Shown: piece after piece, positions 15,702 through 23,244 of the stretch | How the letters are laid out: each line of letters begins with the position of its first letter | Position numbering within the stretch: position 1 is the stretch's first letter | Assembly: GCA_046262315.1 (NCBI GenBank) | Contig: JBHEMZ010000040.1 | Span: 1-33,414, forward strand | DNA from: JACVRM01 sp046262315 | GTDB taxonomy: Bacteria; Actinomycetota; Thermoleophilia; Gaiellales; Gaiellaceae | Reading direction: 5' to 3' | Length of the DNA stretch: 33,414 bases | Translations under genes and position numbers: made by a program | The notes under the pieces: model-generated | Seen by the model: the letters and a program-made list of their open reading frames with translations, nothing else | The model's database searches: none | Told to the model about the DNA's origin: nothing

Positions 15702-16160
15702 CTACGCGGTCGCGCGGCGCACACGCTCGCGCGCCTCGGCGTAGCGGATCGCCTCGTAGGTGATCAGGCCGGCGAGGATCGCCGCGACGACGGCAAGCGT
15801 GGCGAGCGCCGGCAGCTCGACAGCGGCCGGGACGAGCGCGACGAGCACCACGGACACCAGCAGCCGCCGGCGGCTCAGGGTGCGCACGTTGCGCAACCGG
15901 AAGAGCACGTGCGCGAGCAGGTAGAGCGCGATCCCGCCACAGAGCGTCACGGCCGGCACGGTGTGAAGAGGCTCCCCCACATCCGCGAGGGTCTTCTTCA
16001 TGCCCACGGCGAAGAAGGCGATGCCGGCAACCATCGGAAGATGCAGGTAGCTGTAGGAGTCGCGCGCCATGGCGAGCTGCGCCCTTCCCTCGGCCTCCCG
16101 GAGCTTCCGCTCCGCCACGATCGAGACCACGTCGAAGTACGCCCACCAGAGCGCCGCCGC
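15702..16160 (-). pseudogene. ltrA: LtrA, C-terminal 153 codons, displaced and inverted
   Basis: Reading the minus strand from about 16160, the sequence AAALWWAYFDVVSIVAERKL, then ARDSYSYLHLPMVAGIAFFA, GMKKTLADVGEPL and a last helical region to TAG at 15704-15702 is the C-terminal half of LtrA. It has no start of its own; upstream on the strand, in a different frame, is the ICMT N-terminal fragment. The piece continues exactly where the plus-strand LtrA fragment at 10108-10803 stops (ILGLAV then AAALWW), with no residues apparently lost or gained. It therefore marks the right breakpoint of the inversion. Confidence 0.88.
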
Positions 16161-16395
16161 GGGCCACCGGCGCCGGAGTGCCGAGACCCTCGACCGCGAA
16201 GCGCCCGAAGGCGTGTACGAGCACTGGGACGCCGAGCGCGATGAGGACGGCGCCGACCGCGCGCGCCGGCGTCCAGTACGGCGTGGGGACGTCAACGTCC
16301 CAGCCGGTCAGGAGCCACGGCACCAGGCCTGCCACGACACCGGGCGAGACCGCAAAGAAGACCGTCGTGCGGGCGACGGCTGGTGCCTTGCGCAC
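16161..16395 (-). pseudogene. Isoprenylcysteine-methyltransferase-like protein, N-terminal half only
   Basis: GTG 16395 (VRKAPAVARTTVFFAV) lies four bases after the stop of the M20 amidohydrolase, so this gene was probably last in that minus-strand transcript; an in-frame TTG at 16422 is a less likely start. Two hydrophobic helices (VVAGLVPWLLTGW and VGAVLIALGVPVLVHAF) lead to FAVEGLGTPAPVA, the family segment that normally continues into ERLVVGGLYRYVRHPMY. That continuation is found at 10804-11060 on the plus strand. Here the frame instead runs into non-homologous Arg/Gly-rich residues over the LtrA fragment. The methyltransferase active region is absent, so this piece alone cannot be functional. 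Confidence 0.87.
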
Positions 16396-16399
16396 CTCG

Positions 16400-17641
16400 C
16401 TACCGCGAAGCGACGAGCTCAATCGATTTCTGTACTAGCCGGTCGAGCGCCCGCACCGAGAGCTCGAGATGCTCCGGCTTCGTGTCCTCCAGTTTCGTGT
16501 GGGAGAGGCCACGCAGACTCTGGACGAAGAGCATCACGGTCTGGACGCCGGCCCGCGCGACCTCGGCGGCGTCGTGCAGCGGGCCCGACGGCAGGCGGTG
16601 CGACTGGCCGGCGACCTCGCGGATCGACTCCTCCGCGAGCCCGACGAGCTCCTCGTCGAACAGGATCGGCTGGATGTTCCAGATGCGGCTCCAGGAAACC
16701 TCGACGTCCTCCTCGCGCGCGAAGCGCTCCGACGCTGCCTTCGCCTCCTCCAGCATGCGCGCAAGGGTGCCGGCGTCCATGTGCCGCTGGTCGAGCAGCT
16801 GCTCGGCGGTCTCCACCACCGACGTGACGATCCCCGGCTTACAGACCACGCCGCCCGAAGTGCATACGGCGCCCTCGCTCGCACGCCGTGCGATCTCGCG
16901 GATCTCAAGCGCCAGCTTCGCCGCGCCGGCGAGCGCGTCGCGGCGCTGATCCATCGGGGTCGATCCGGCGTGAGAAGCCTGTCCCGTCCACGTGATCTGC
17001 GAGCGCTCGACGCCGAAGGTGCCGATCACCGCGCCGAGCGGGAGGCCCAGCGACTCCAGCACCGGTCCCTGCTCGATGTGCAGCTCCAGGTAGGCGGCAG
17101 CGTCCTCGAGCTGGTGGTGCGCGTCGAGCGCTCGATCGAGGTCGACGCCGTGCTCGCGCAGCGCGTCCTCCCAGCGGATGCCGTCGGCGTCGGTGCGGTT
17201 TCGGATCTCGTCCTGGTCGGCCATCGTCCCAGAGGCCGCGCTCGAGCCGAACAGGCTTCGGCCGAAGCGCGCCCCCTCCTCGTCCGCCCAGTTGACGAGC
17301 CGCACCGTCATGGCCGGCTCGCCCTCCTCGGCGATCCGCCGCAACACCTCGATCGCGGCCACGAGGTTGAGCGAGCCGTCAAGCCAGCCGCCGTTCGGCA
17401 CGGAGTCGATGTGCCCGCCGAGCAGCACGGCCCGTTCCGAGCGGCCGCGGAGCGTCCACCACTGGTTACCCGCCTCGTCCGTCTCCGCTTCGAGGGGCAG
17501 CTCGGCGAGCTTTCCGCTCAGCCACTCCTTCGCGCGCACCCACGTCTCCGTCCAGGCGACGCGCTGCGCCCCGTCCTCGGTACCCGTCAGCTCGCGGAGC
17601 TCGCGGAGCTCGGCGACGGTGCGGCTCGGGTCGAGAGGCAC
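16400..17641 (-). CDS. M20-family N-carbamoyl-amino-acid / allantoate-type amidohydrolase (beta-ureidopropionase candidate)
   Basis: A 413-residue cytoplasmic metallohydrolase from GTG 17641. Metal and substrate motifs: LLGGHIDSVPNGGWLDGSL, VRLVNWADEEGARFG, LELHIEQGPVLESLG, GQASHAGSTPMDQRRDA and SGPLHDAAEVA, then LSHTKLEDTKPEHLE. These are typical of the amidase/hydantoinase-carbamoylase branch of M20. It probably cleaves N-carbamoyl-beta-alanine to beta-alanine, CO2 and ammonia; L-carbamoyl amino acids or allantoate are alternatives. Context supports the first: a dihydropyrimidinase, aminotransferase and semialdehyde dehydrogenase are nearby. It faces the ABC permease operon across only 35 bp, so the two divergent promoters must overlap. 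The ICMT N-terminal fragment begins four bases downstream. Confidence 0.9.
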   Translation of the reverse strand: MPLDPSRTVAELRELRELTGTEDGAQRVAWTETWVRAKEWLSGKLAELPLEAETDEAGNQWWTLRGRSERAVLLGGHIDSVPNGGWLDGSLNLVAAIEVLRRIAEEGEPAMTVRLVNWADEEGARFGRSLFGSSAASGTMADQDEIRNRTDADGIRWEDALREHGVDLDRALDAHHQLEDAAAYLELHIEQGPVLESLGLPLGAVIGTFGVERSQITWTGQASHAGSTPMDQRRDALAGAAKLALEIREIARRASEGAVCTSGGVVCKPGIVTSVVETAEQLLDQRHMDAGTLARMLEEAKAASERFAREEDVEVSWSRIWNIQPILFDEELVGLAEESIREVAGQSHRLPSGPLHDAAEVARAGVQTVMLFVQSLRGLSHTKLEDTKPEHLELSVRALDRLVQKSIELVASR

Positions 17642-17676
17642 GAGCCGAGCTTAGAACGTGTGGTGGAATAGCCGGC

Positions 17677-18582
17677 ATGGAAGCGCGCGCCGAGCGCCCG
17701 CCCGCGGCACGCAGGTTCCGGCTTCCCGAGGGAGCTGCGGCCACCGTCGCGCGTCAGCTGGGCATGTTCCTCGGCGTCCTCGCGGTGCTCGCGGCGCTCT
17801 GGGAGGGCTTCAAGTGGGTCGGCGAGGCAACCGAGCTGAAGGTCGGCGTCTTCCAGGTCAACGACCGCACGCTCCCGCATCTGCACGACATCATCGGCCA
17901 GCTGTTCGAGCCGTCGCGGCGGAACGGCCCGCTGCTGATCGACATCCTCTTCGACGCCGCGCTGTTCACCGCCAAGGAGGCGCTCGCCGGCTTCCTGATC
18001 GGAGCCGCCTTCGGGTTTGTCCTCGCGGTGGTGCTCGTCCACTCGCGCCTGCTACAGCGGGGCCTGCTGCCCTACATCGTCGCGTCGCAGACCATCCCGA
18101 TCCTCGCGATCGCGCCGATGGTGGTGGTCTGGGTGAACCCTAAGCTGCCGGAGGGGTTGCGTGACTGGGGCGCAGTGGCCGTCATCGCCGCCTACCTCAC
18201 CTTCTTCCCGGTCGCGATCAACACCCTACGCGGGCTGCAGTCGGCCGACCCACGCGCGCACGAGCTCATGCGCTCCTATGCCGCCAGCAAGTGGGAGATC
18301 CTCTGGAGGCTGCGCGTGCCCGCGTCGCTGCCCTACGTCTTCGCCGCCCTCAAGGTGGCGGCGACCGCGAGCGTCGTGGGAGCCATCATCGGCGAGCTGC
18401 CGGCCTCGATCCAGGACGGCCTCGGCGGCGCGATCCTGAACTTCAACCAGTACTACACGGCGCAGCCGGCCAGCCTCTGGGCGACGAACCTGATCGCGGC
18501 GCTGCTCGGGATCGCGTTCTTCCTCACCGTCGTCGTCCTCGAGCGAATCGTCGTGAGAAGAGCCCCGGAGAACGTCGCCTAA
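17677..18582 (+). CDS. ABC transporter permease, SsuC/TauC/ThiX type (first of two)
   Basis: A 301-residue inner-membrane subunit from ATG 17677 with an N-terminal helix (LGMFLGVLAVLAALWEGF), a roughly 60-residue extracytoplasmic stretch and about five further helices. The cytoplasmic coupling loop has the EAA-type motif (ELMRSYAASKWEILWRLRVPASLPYVFAALK). IVASQTIPILAIAPMVVVW is typical of the nitrate/taurine/hydroxymethylpyrimidine uptake branch. It would form a heterodimer with the second permease at 19618. The gene starts 35 bp from the divergent amidohydrolase and its TAA overlaps the ATPase ATG by one base (TAATG), giving translational coupling. Confidence 0.93.
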   Translation: MEARAERPPAARRFRLPEGAAATVARQLGMFLGVLAVLAALWEGFKWVGEATELKVGVFQVNDRTLPHLHDIIGQLFEPSRRNGPLLIDILFDAALFTAKEALAGFLIGAAFGFVLAVVLVHSRLLQRGLLPYIVASQTIPILAIAPMVVVWVNPKLPEGLRDWGAVAVIAAYLTFFPVAINTLRGLQSADPRAHELMRSYAASKWEILWRLRVPASLPYVFAALKVAATASVVGAIIGELPASIQDGLGGAILNFNQYYTAQPASLWATNLIAALLGIAFFLTVVVLERIVVRRAPENVA

Positions 18583-19412
18583 TGCACGGGAACGCGGTCG
18601 TCTCCATCAGCGGCGTCACGAAGGAGTTCGCGCAGGGCGGCGTGACCGCCCTCAGCGACATCAACCTCCAGGTTCCCGCCGGTGAGTTCGTCTCGCTGAT
18701 CGGACCGTCTGGGTGCGGCAAGTCGACGCTCCTCCGGATCATCGGCGACCTGATCCAGCCGACCGCCGGTGACGTCGTCGTGAACGGCAAGAGCCCGTAC
18801 CAGGCGCGACTCGATCGCGACTACGGCATGGTCTTCCAGGACGCCGTTCTCTACGACTGGCGAACTGTCGCGCGCAACATCGCACTCCCGCTCGAGTTGA
18901 TGGGCTGGGATCGCGCCCGCCGGCAGCAGCGCGTCCGCGAGCTGCTCGACCTCGTTGAGCTCGCCGGCTTCGAGAGCCACCATCCGTGGCAGCTGTCAGG
19001 CGGAATGCAGCAGCGGGTGTCCATCGCCCGCGCGCTGTCCTTCTCGCCGGCGCTCCTGCTCATGGACGAGCCGTTCGGCGCGCTCGACGAGATGACCCGC
19101 GAGCGCATGAACCTCGAGCTGCTCCAGATCTGGGAGCGCAGCGGCAACACGATCGTCTTCGTGACGCACAACATCGCCGAAGCCGTCTTCCTGTCCACGC
19201 GAGTGGTGGTCATGTCGGCCCGACCGGGTCGCATCACAGGGGTCGTCGAGATCGACCTGCCCCGCCCGCGCGAGGCGAAGACGCCGGATCAGCCGCGCTT
19301 CTTCGAGCTCGTCACGGAGGTCCGCAACCTGCTGCGCGCTGGGGGCGAGACCCTCGGCGTCGAGGAGTCGGAGGCCGAGCTGATTGTCGCCGAGGAGGAG
19401 CTGGAAGTATGA
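18582..19412 (+). CDS. ABC transporter ATPase, nitrate/taurine/pyrimidine type
   Basis: A 276-residue ATPase whose ATG overlaps the upstream permease stop by one base. Walker A LIGPSGCGKST, Q loop MVFQDAVLYDW, signature LSGGMQQRVSIARAL, Walker B LLLMDEPFGALDEMT and switch histidine in IVFVTHNIAEAVF are all intact. The C-terminus has an unusual acidic tail ending ESEAELIVAEEELEV. That last segment is the coding part of a 32-bp direct repeat, copied again 209 bp downstream at the start of the second permease. The stop is an ATGA overlap with a 70-residue open frame. It powers uptake of the same substrate as the two flanking permeases. Confidence 0.95.
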   Translation: MHGNAVVSISGVTKEFAQGGVTALSDINLQVPAGEFVSLIGPSGCGKSTLLRIIGDLIQPTAGDVVVNGKSPYQARLDRDYGMVFQDAVLYDWRTVARNIALPLELMGWDRARRQQRVRELLDLVELAGFESHHPWQLSGGMQQRVSIARALSFSPALLLMDEPFGALDEMTRERMNLELLQIWERSGNTIVFVTHNIAEAVFLSTRVVVMSARPGRITGVVEIDLPRPREAKTPDQPRFFELVTEVRNLLRAGGETLGVEESEAELIVAEEELEV

Positions 19413-19417
19413 GCACG
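19386..19417 (+). repeat. 32-bp direct repeat, copy 1
   Basis: Begins GTCGCCGAGGAGGAGCTGGA and continues to GTATGAGCACG. It differs from copy 2 (19595-19626) at one base. It encodes the ATPase C-terminus VAEEELEV, its stop, and an ATG-AGC-ACG start. Confidence 0.9.
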
Positions 19418-19621
19418 CGTGCGACACGACCCGGAGTCGCGCACTCTCGTTCCTGGCGCACCGGTGCCGGTGCGAGGCGGGAGGGGACAGTGTGGGCAAC
19501 ACGGCCCCGGAGAGCATCGGGCCGGCAGCGGGGCGAGGCGGCCCCGGAGGCCGGCTCCGCCGGCCGGGAGGGGTCGCCGGCCCGGGGCGAGAGCGTCGCC
19601 GAGGAGGAGCTGGAGGTATGA
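19409..19621 (+). CDS. 70-residue open frame inserted between ABC genes
   Basis: ATG 19409 overlaps the ATPase stop (ATGA), and its own stop overlaps the ATG of the next permease in the same way. The deduced peptide opens MSTRATRPGVAHSRSWRTG, is Arg/Gly/Ala-rich with no fold I recognise, and ends VAEEELEV, identical to the ATPase C-terminus because it lies in copy 2 of the 32-bp repeat. The peptide may be translated by coupling, since the ribosome must pass through to reach the second permease, but nothing suggests a function. Most likely it is a by-product of a 209-bp duplication/insertion. A CGCACCGG/CCGGTGCG inverted repeat lies inside at 19457-19474. Confidence 0.4.
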   Translation: MSTRATRPGVAHSRSWRTGAGARREGTVWATRPRRASGRQRGEAAPEAGSAGREGSPARGESVAEEELEV

Positions 19622-19626
19622 GCACG
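19595..19626 (+). repeat. 32-bp direct repeat, copy 2
   Basis: Same sequence as 19386-19417 except A to G at one position. It supplies the GAGGAGG-like ribosome binding sequence and the ATG start of the second permease. Confidence 0.9.
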
Positions 19627-20442
19627 GCGAGCGTGGAGATCGCGCCACGGCACGGCGGCTTCACGCGGCTCGTCGGCCGCCGCGCGCGTGACTGGGTGCC
19701 GGCGCTGGTCGTCTTCGTGCTCGGGATCGGCATCTGGGAAGGCTACGTGCGCGGCTTCGACGTCGGCAGCTTCCTGCTGCCGGCGCCCTCCGCGATCGTC
19801 GAGACGCTCGGCAACGACCTCGACTTCTTCTTCAGCGCCGGCTGGTTCACGTTCAAGGAGGCGCTCGGCGGCTTTGCGATGGGCTCGGGAGCCGGGATCC
19901 TGGCCGCGCTCGTCTTCGCCCGCTGGCGCCGGCTCCGACGGGCGATCATGCCGTACGCAATCGCGGCGAACGCGATCCCGATCATCGCCTTCGCGCCGAT
20001 CACGAACAACTGGTTCGGCGTGCTGAACCCGCTGTCGAAGATGGCGATCGCTGCCGTGCTCTGCTTCTTCCCCGTCATGGTCAACACGATGCGCGGCCTC
20101 ACCTCCGTTCGGCCGGCGCAGATCGAGCTGATGCGCTCCTACGCGGCGAGCGAGCTCGAGATCTTCCGCCGCGTGCGCGCGCCGAACGCGCTGCCGTACC
20201 TCTTCTCGGCCTTGAAGGTCGCGACCGTACTGGCGATGATCGGCGCCATCGTCGGGGACTACTTCGGCGGATCGGATGAGGCGCTGGGAATCAACATTCG
20301 GCGGTTCGTCGGCATCTCGGCCTTCGAGGAAGCCTGGGCCGCGATCGTCGTTGCGAGCGTGCTCGGGATCGCGTTCTACCTGGCCGTGGCAGCCGCGGAG
20401 CGGCTCGCAACGCGGTGGCAGCCCGCGGTGAGTAACGAGTGA
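19618..20442 (+). CDS. ABC transporter permease, SsuC/TauC/ThiX type (second of two)
   Basis: A 274-residue membrane subunit from ATG 19618, inside copy 2 of the 32-bp repeat, which also provides a purine-rich ribosome binding site. About six helices are visible (WVPALVVFVLGIGIWEGY; GFAMGSGAGILAALVFA; AIAANAIPIIAFAPI). The EAA-type coupling loop reads IELMRSYAASELEIFRRVRA. It resembles the first permease around the loop (ELMRSYAAS in both) but is otherwise diverged, consistent with an obligate heterodimer. The binding-protein gene follows after a 56-bp gap containing a hairpin. Confidence 0.93.
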   Translation: MSTASVEIAPRHGGFTRLVGRRARDWVPALVVFVLGIGIWEGYVRGFDVGSFLLPAPSAIVETLGNDLDFFFSAGWFTFKEALGGFAMGSGAGILAALVFARWRRLRRAIMPYAIAANAIPIIAFAPITNNWFGVLNPLSKMAIAAVLCFFPVMVNTMRGLTSVRPAQIELMRSYAASELEIFRRVRAPNALPYLFSALKVATVLAMIGAIVGDYFGGSDEALGINIRRFVGISAFEEAWAAIVVASVLGIAFYLAVAAAERLATRWQPAVSNE

Positions 20443-20456
20443 TTGGATGGTGCAAA

Positions 20457-20477
20457 CGCCGGCCGAACCGGCCGGCG
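20457..20477 (+). promoter_or_regulatory. Intercistronic 8-bp stem-loop before the binding-protein gene
   Basis: CGCCGGCC pairs with GGCCGGCG around GAACC, just upstream of AAGGAGGG (20485-20492). Such hairpins often stabilise or separate the more abundant binding-protein mRNA from the transporter subunits. Confidence 0.55.
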
Positions 20478-20498
20478 AACATGGAAGGAGGGACGTCA

Positions 20499-21620
20499 AT
20501 GAGGGAACGCAAGCTCTGGCTTGCTCTGCTGTTCACGTTCGGAGTCGTCGCACTCGCGGCCGGCTGCGGGGGCGGCGATGACGACGATGGTGGGAGTGCC
20601 GGCGGCGACCTGGAGAAGGTCACCCTGCAGCTCAAGTGGGTCACGCAGGCCCAGTTCGCGGGCTACTACGCCGCGAAGGAGGAGGGGTACTACGAGGACG
20701 AGGGCCTCGACGTGACGCTGAAGCCCGGCGGACCGGACATCGTCCCCGAGCAGGTCGTGCTCGGCGGCCAGGCGGAGTTCGGCATCAACTGGCTCGACAG
20801 CCTCCTGGCGTTCCGCGATCAGGGCAACGACCTCGTAAACATCGCGCAGGTCTTCACCCGCAGCGGCATGACGGAGGTGACGTGGAAAGACACCGGCCTC
20901 GACTCGATCACGGATCTGAAGGGCAAGAAGGTCGGCGTCTGGCTCGGCGGCAACGAACACAAGCTCTTCGCGGCCCTGACGAAGAACGGCATCGATCCCA
21001 AGAAGGACGTGAAGATCGTCGCCCAGCCGTTCACGATGGACCTGCTCCTGAACCGCGAGGTCGACGCGGCTGCGGCGATGACGTACAACGAGCTCGCGCA
21101 GATCCTCGAGACGAAGAACCCGGACACGGGTGAGCTCTACCAGGAATCGGACCTGAACATCTTCAAGATGGCCGACCTGGGCACCGGCGCCCTCGAGGAC
21201 GGCGTCTTCGTGAAGGGAGACTGGATCTCCGACGAGGGCAACCAGGACATCGCGAAGCGCTTCCTCAAGGCCAGCTTCCGCGGCTGGGTCTTCTGTCGCG
21301 ACAACGCGGACGCGTGCCTGCAGCACGTCCTCGACAACGGGCCGACACTGCCGGAAGGCCACCAGACCTGGCAGCTCAACGAGGTCAATGCACTCATCTG
21401 GCCGGCACCACTCGGTGTCGGCGAGATGGACGAAAAGTCCTTCGAGGTCACGAACGACATCGCGACCCAGTACAAGATCATCAAGGAGCCGGCCACGTCG
21501 GACGCCTACCGGACCGACCTGGCCGAGGCGGCCGTCGACGAACTGAAGGACGACGGCGTCGACGTCACCGGCGAGAGCTGGCAGAAGGAGACCGTCACGC
21601 TCACGGAGGGCGGCAAGTAG
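20499..21620 (+). CDS. NMT1/THI5-like substrate-binding lipoprotein
   Basis: A 373-residue lipoprotein. ATG 20499 follows AAGGAGGG; the frame opens earlier, but a signal peptide begins here (MRERKLWLALLFTFGVVALA) with lipobox LAAGC, then an Asp/Gly-rich tether. The mature domain is of the NMT1/THI5 family: LQLKWVTQAQFAGYYAAKEE, GYYEDEGLDVTLKPGG, DIVPEQVVLGGQAEFGIN, ITDLKGKKVGVWLGGNEHKL. It captures a small heterocycle for the permease pair. The family includes hydroxymethylpyrimidine binders, and the flanking dihydropyrimidinase suggests a pyrimidine or hydantoin ligand (inference). Two hairpins follow the stop. Confidence 0.93.
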   Translation: MRERKLWLALLFTFGVVALAAGCGGGDDDDGGSAGGDLEKVTLQLKWVTQAQFAGYYAAKEEGYYEDEGLDVTLKPGGPDIVPEQVVLGGQAEFGINWLDSLLAFRDQGNDLVNIAQVFTRSGMTEVTWKDTGLDSITDLKGKKVGVWLGGNEHKLFAALTKNGIDPKKDVKIVAQPFTMDLLLNREVDAAAAMTYNELAQILETKNPDTGELYQESDLNIFKMADLGTGALEDGVFVKGDWISDEGNQDIAKRFLKASFRGWVFCRDNADACLQHVLDNGPTLPEGHQTWQLNEVNALIWPAPLGVGEMDEKSFEVTNDIATQYKIIKEPATSDAYRTDLAEAAVDELKDDGVDVTGESWQKETVTLTEGGK

Positions 21621-21628
21621 GGCCATTT

Positions 21629-21690
21629 GCCGGGCCTTCGCCCGGCGGGCGGTTAGAGGCGCCCTGGGCCGCCGACGCGTCCCAGGGCGC
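21629..21690 (+). terminator. Two consecutive stem-loops after the binding-protein gene
   Basis: GCCGGGC/GCCCGGC (21629-21635 and 21640-21646) and GCGCCCTGGG/CCCAGGGCGC (21659-21668 and 21681-21690) lie between the lipoprotein and dihydropyrimidinase genes. They may cause partial termination or 3'-end protection. No T run. Confidence 0.55.
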
Positions 21691-21742
21691 CCCGCCGGCG
21701 CGGCGCCCTTTACGCTCGCACGAGACAGCGAGGAGGAGCCAG

Positions 21743-23152
21743 ATGTCCGTACTGATCAAAGGCGGCCGCATCGTCACGGCGGCCGACGACTACGTCGCCG
21801 ACGTCTACGTGGAGGACGAGAGGGTGACGCTGGTCGGCGAGTCGCTCGACCTGTCGGCGGATCGCGTGATCGACGCGAGCGGCAAGTACCTGCTGCCGGG
21901 CGGGGTCGACCCGCACACGCACCTCGACATGCCGTTCGGCGGCACGACGACGATCGACGACGTCGAGTCGGGGCAGACCGCGGCCGCGTTCGGCGGCACG
22001 ACGACGCACGTCGACTTCGTCATCCAGCCGCAAGGTGCATCCTTCGGCGAGGCGCTCGAGACCTGGCGCGGCAAGGCCGAGGGCAAGCAGGTGATCGACA
22101 TGGGCTACCACATGGCGGTCACCGACCTGCGCGAGGGCGGCACGCTCGAGGAGCTCGCCTCGCTGCCGGATCAGGGCATCACCTCCTACAAGCTCTTCAT
22201 GGCCTACAAGGGCGCCCTCATGGTCGACGACGAGACGCTCTTCCGGACGATGCAGGTGGCCGCCGAGACCGGCGCGCTCGTGATGGTGCACGCCGAGAAC
22301 GGCGACGCCATCGACGTGCTCGTCAAGGAGGCGCTCGCGGCTGGTAACACCGAGCCGCGGTTCCATGCGCTCACGCGTCCGCCGGAGACGGAGGGCGAGG
22401 CGACGAACCGTGCGATCCAGCTCGCGCGCGTGGCCGGCTCGCCGCTGTATGTCGTCCACGTCTCGTGCAAGGAGGCGGTCGGGCCGATCGAGCTGGCGCG
22501 CGAGCAGGGCTGGAACGTCCACGGGGAGACGTGCACGCAGTACCTCTTCGTCGACTACACGTTCCTGGAGCGGCCGAACTTCGAAGGCGCGAAGTACGTG
22601 TACACGCCGCCCCCGCGGCCGAAGGAGAACCAGGACGTGCTCTGGAACGCCCTCCGCACCGACGTGCTCTCCGTCGTCTCGACCGACCACTGCGCATTCC
22701 TCTGGGACGGCCAGAAGACGATAGGGCGGGACGACTTCTCGAAGATCCCGAACGGGGGGCCCGGCCTCGAGAACCGGCTGCACATGCTGCACGAGTTCGG
22801 CGTCCGCGGCGGGCGCATCTCGCTGAGTCGCATGGTCGAGCTCTGGGCTACGAACCCGGCGAAGCTCTTCGGGCTCTACCCGCGCAAGGGCACGATCGCC
22901 GTCGGCTCCGACGCGGACATCGTCGTCTTCGATCCCGAGCAGCGGCACGTCATCTCGTCAGCCACTCACCACTCGAACGTGGACTACAACCTCTACGAGG
23001 GCACCGAGGTGACGGGCGTCCCTGAGATCGTGCTGCTTCGCGGCAACGTGCTCGTGGACGGCGACGAGCTCGCGGCACAGCCGGGCGTCGGCCAGTACGT
23101 GAGGCGGGCGCGCTTCGGCGAGCAGCTGGCTGCCGGCGTGGTCGTGCGCTAG
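21743..23152 (+). CDS. hydA: Dihydropyrimidinase / D-hydantoinase
   Basis: A 469-residue cyclic amidohydrolase from ATG 21743, after AGGAGGAG. Binuclear-metal residues are intact: H58/H60 in DPHTHLDMPF, carboxylated K150 in SYKLFMAYKG, H183 in MVHAENGD, H239 in YVVHVSCKEA and D315 in STDHCAF. ATHHSNVDYNLYEG and NGGPGLENRLHMLHEFGV are typical of dihydropyrimidinases. It opens 5,6-dihydrouracil/dihydrothymine (or hydantoins) to the N-carbamoyl amino acid, the substrate of the M20 enzyme at 16400. It works in the cytoplasm, normally as a tetramer. Last gene of the plus-strand transporter run, separated from it by two hairpins, so it may also have its own promoter. Confidence 0.96.
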   Translation: MSVLIKGGRIVTAADDYVADVYVEDERVTLVGESLDLSADRVIDASGKYLLPGGVDPHTHLDMPFGGTTTIDDVESGQTAAAFGGTTTHVDFVIQPQGASFGEALETWRGKAEGKQVIDMGYHMAVTDLREGGTLEELASLPDQGITSYKLFMAYKGALMVDDETLFRTMQVAAETGALVMVHAENGDAIDVLVKEALAAGNTEPRFHALTRPPETEGEATNRAIQLARVAGSPLYVVHVSCKEAVGPIELAREQGWNVHGETCTQYLFVDYTFLERPNFEGAKYVYTPPPRPKENQDVLWNALRTDVLSVVSTDHCAFLWDGQKTIGRDDFSKIPNGGPGLENRLHMLHEFGVRGGRISLSRMVELWATNPAKLFGLYPRKGTIAVGSDADIVVFDPEQRHVISSATHHSNVDYNLYEGTEVTGVPEIVLLRGNVLVDGDELAAQPGVGQYVRRARFGEQLAAGVVVR

Positions 23153-23220
23153 CGAGACTCTTTCGACGCAAAGAAGTCGCGCTCTCGTCGAGCCGTTGTG
23201 GCTAGGCTGCACGTCGAGCG

Positions 23221-23237
23221 GCCATATGGCTTAATAT
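23221..23237 (+). promoter_or_regulatory. Palindrome and -10 element before the toxin-antitoxin pair
   Basis: GCCATATGGC (23221-23230) is a perfect palindrome next to TAATAT (23232-23237), which ends eight bases before ATG 23245. This fits a leaderless, autoregulated toxin-antitoxin promoter with a ribbon-helix-helix operator. Confidence 0.45.
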
Positions 23238-23244
23238 GGGTACG

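Noticed and set aside
10804..16160. A programmed, reversible invertible element (phase-variation switch)
   Set aside because: Not adopted as the preferred reading: no inverted repeats of useful length at the breakpoints and no invertase or recombinase gene in the window. Kept only as a possibility in the finding.
15223..16422. A 399-residue minus-strand protein
   Set aside because: Its first part is the real ICMT N-terminus, but the remainder is out-of-frame sequence over the LtrA fragment and the opposite-strand methyltransferase.
19386..19626. Direct repeats as a transposon target-site duplication
   Set aside because: 32 bp is long for a target duplication, the insert has no terminal inverted repeats or transposase, and the repeat carries coding information for the ATPase end and permease start.
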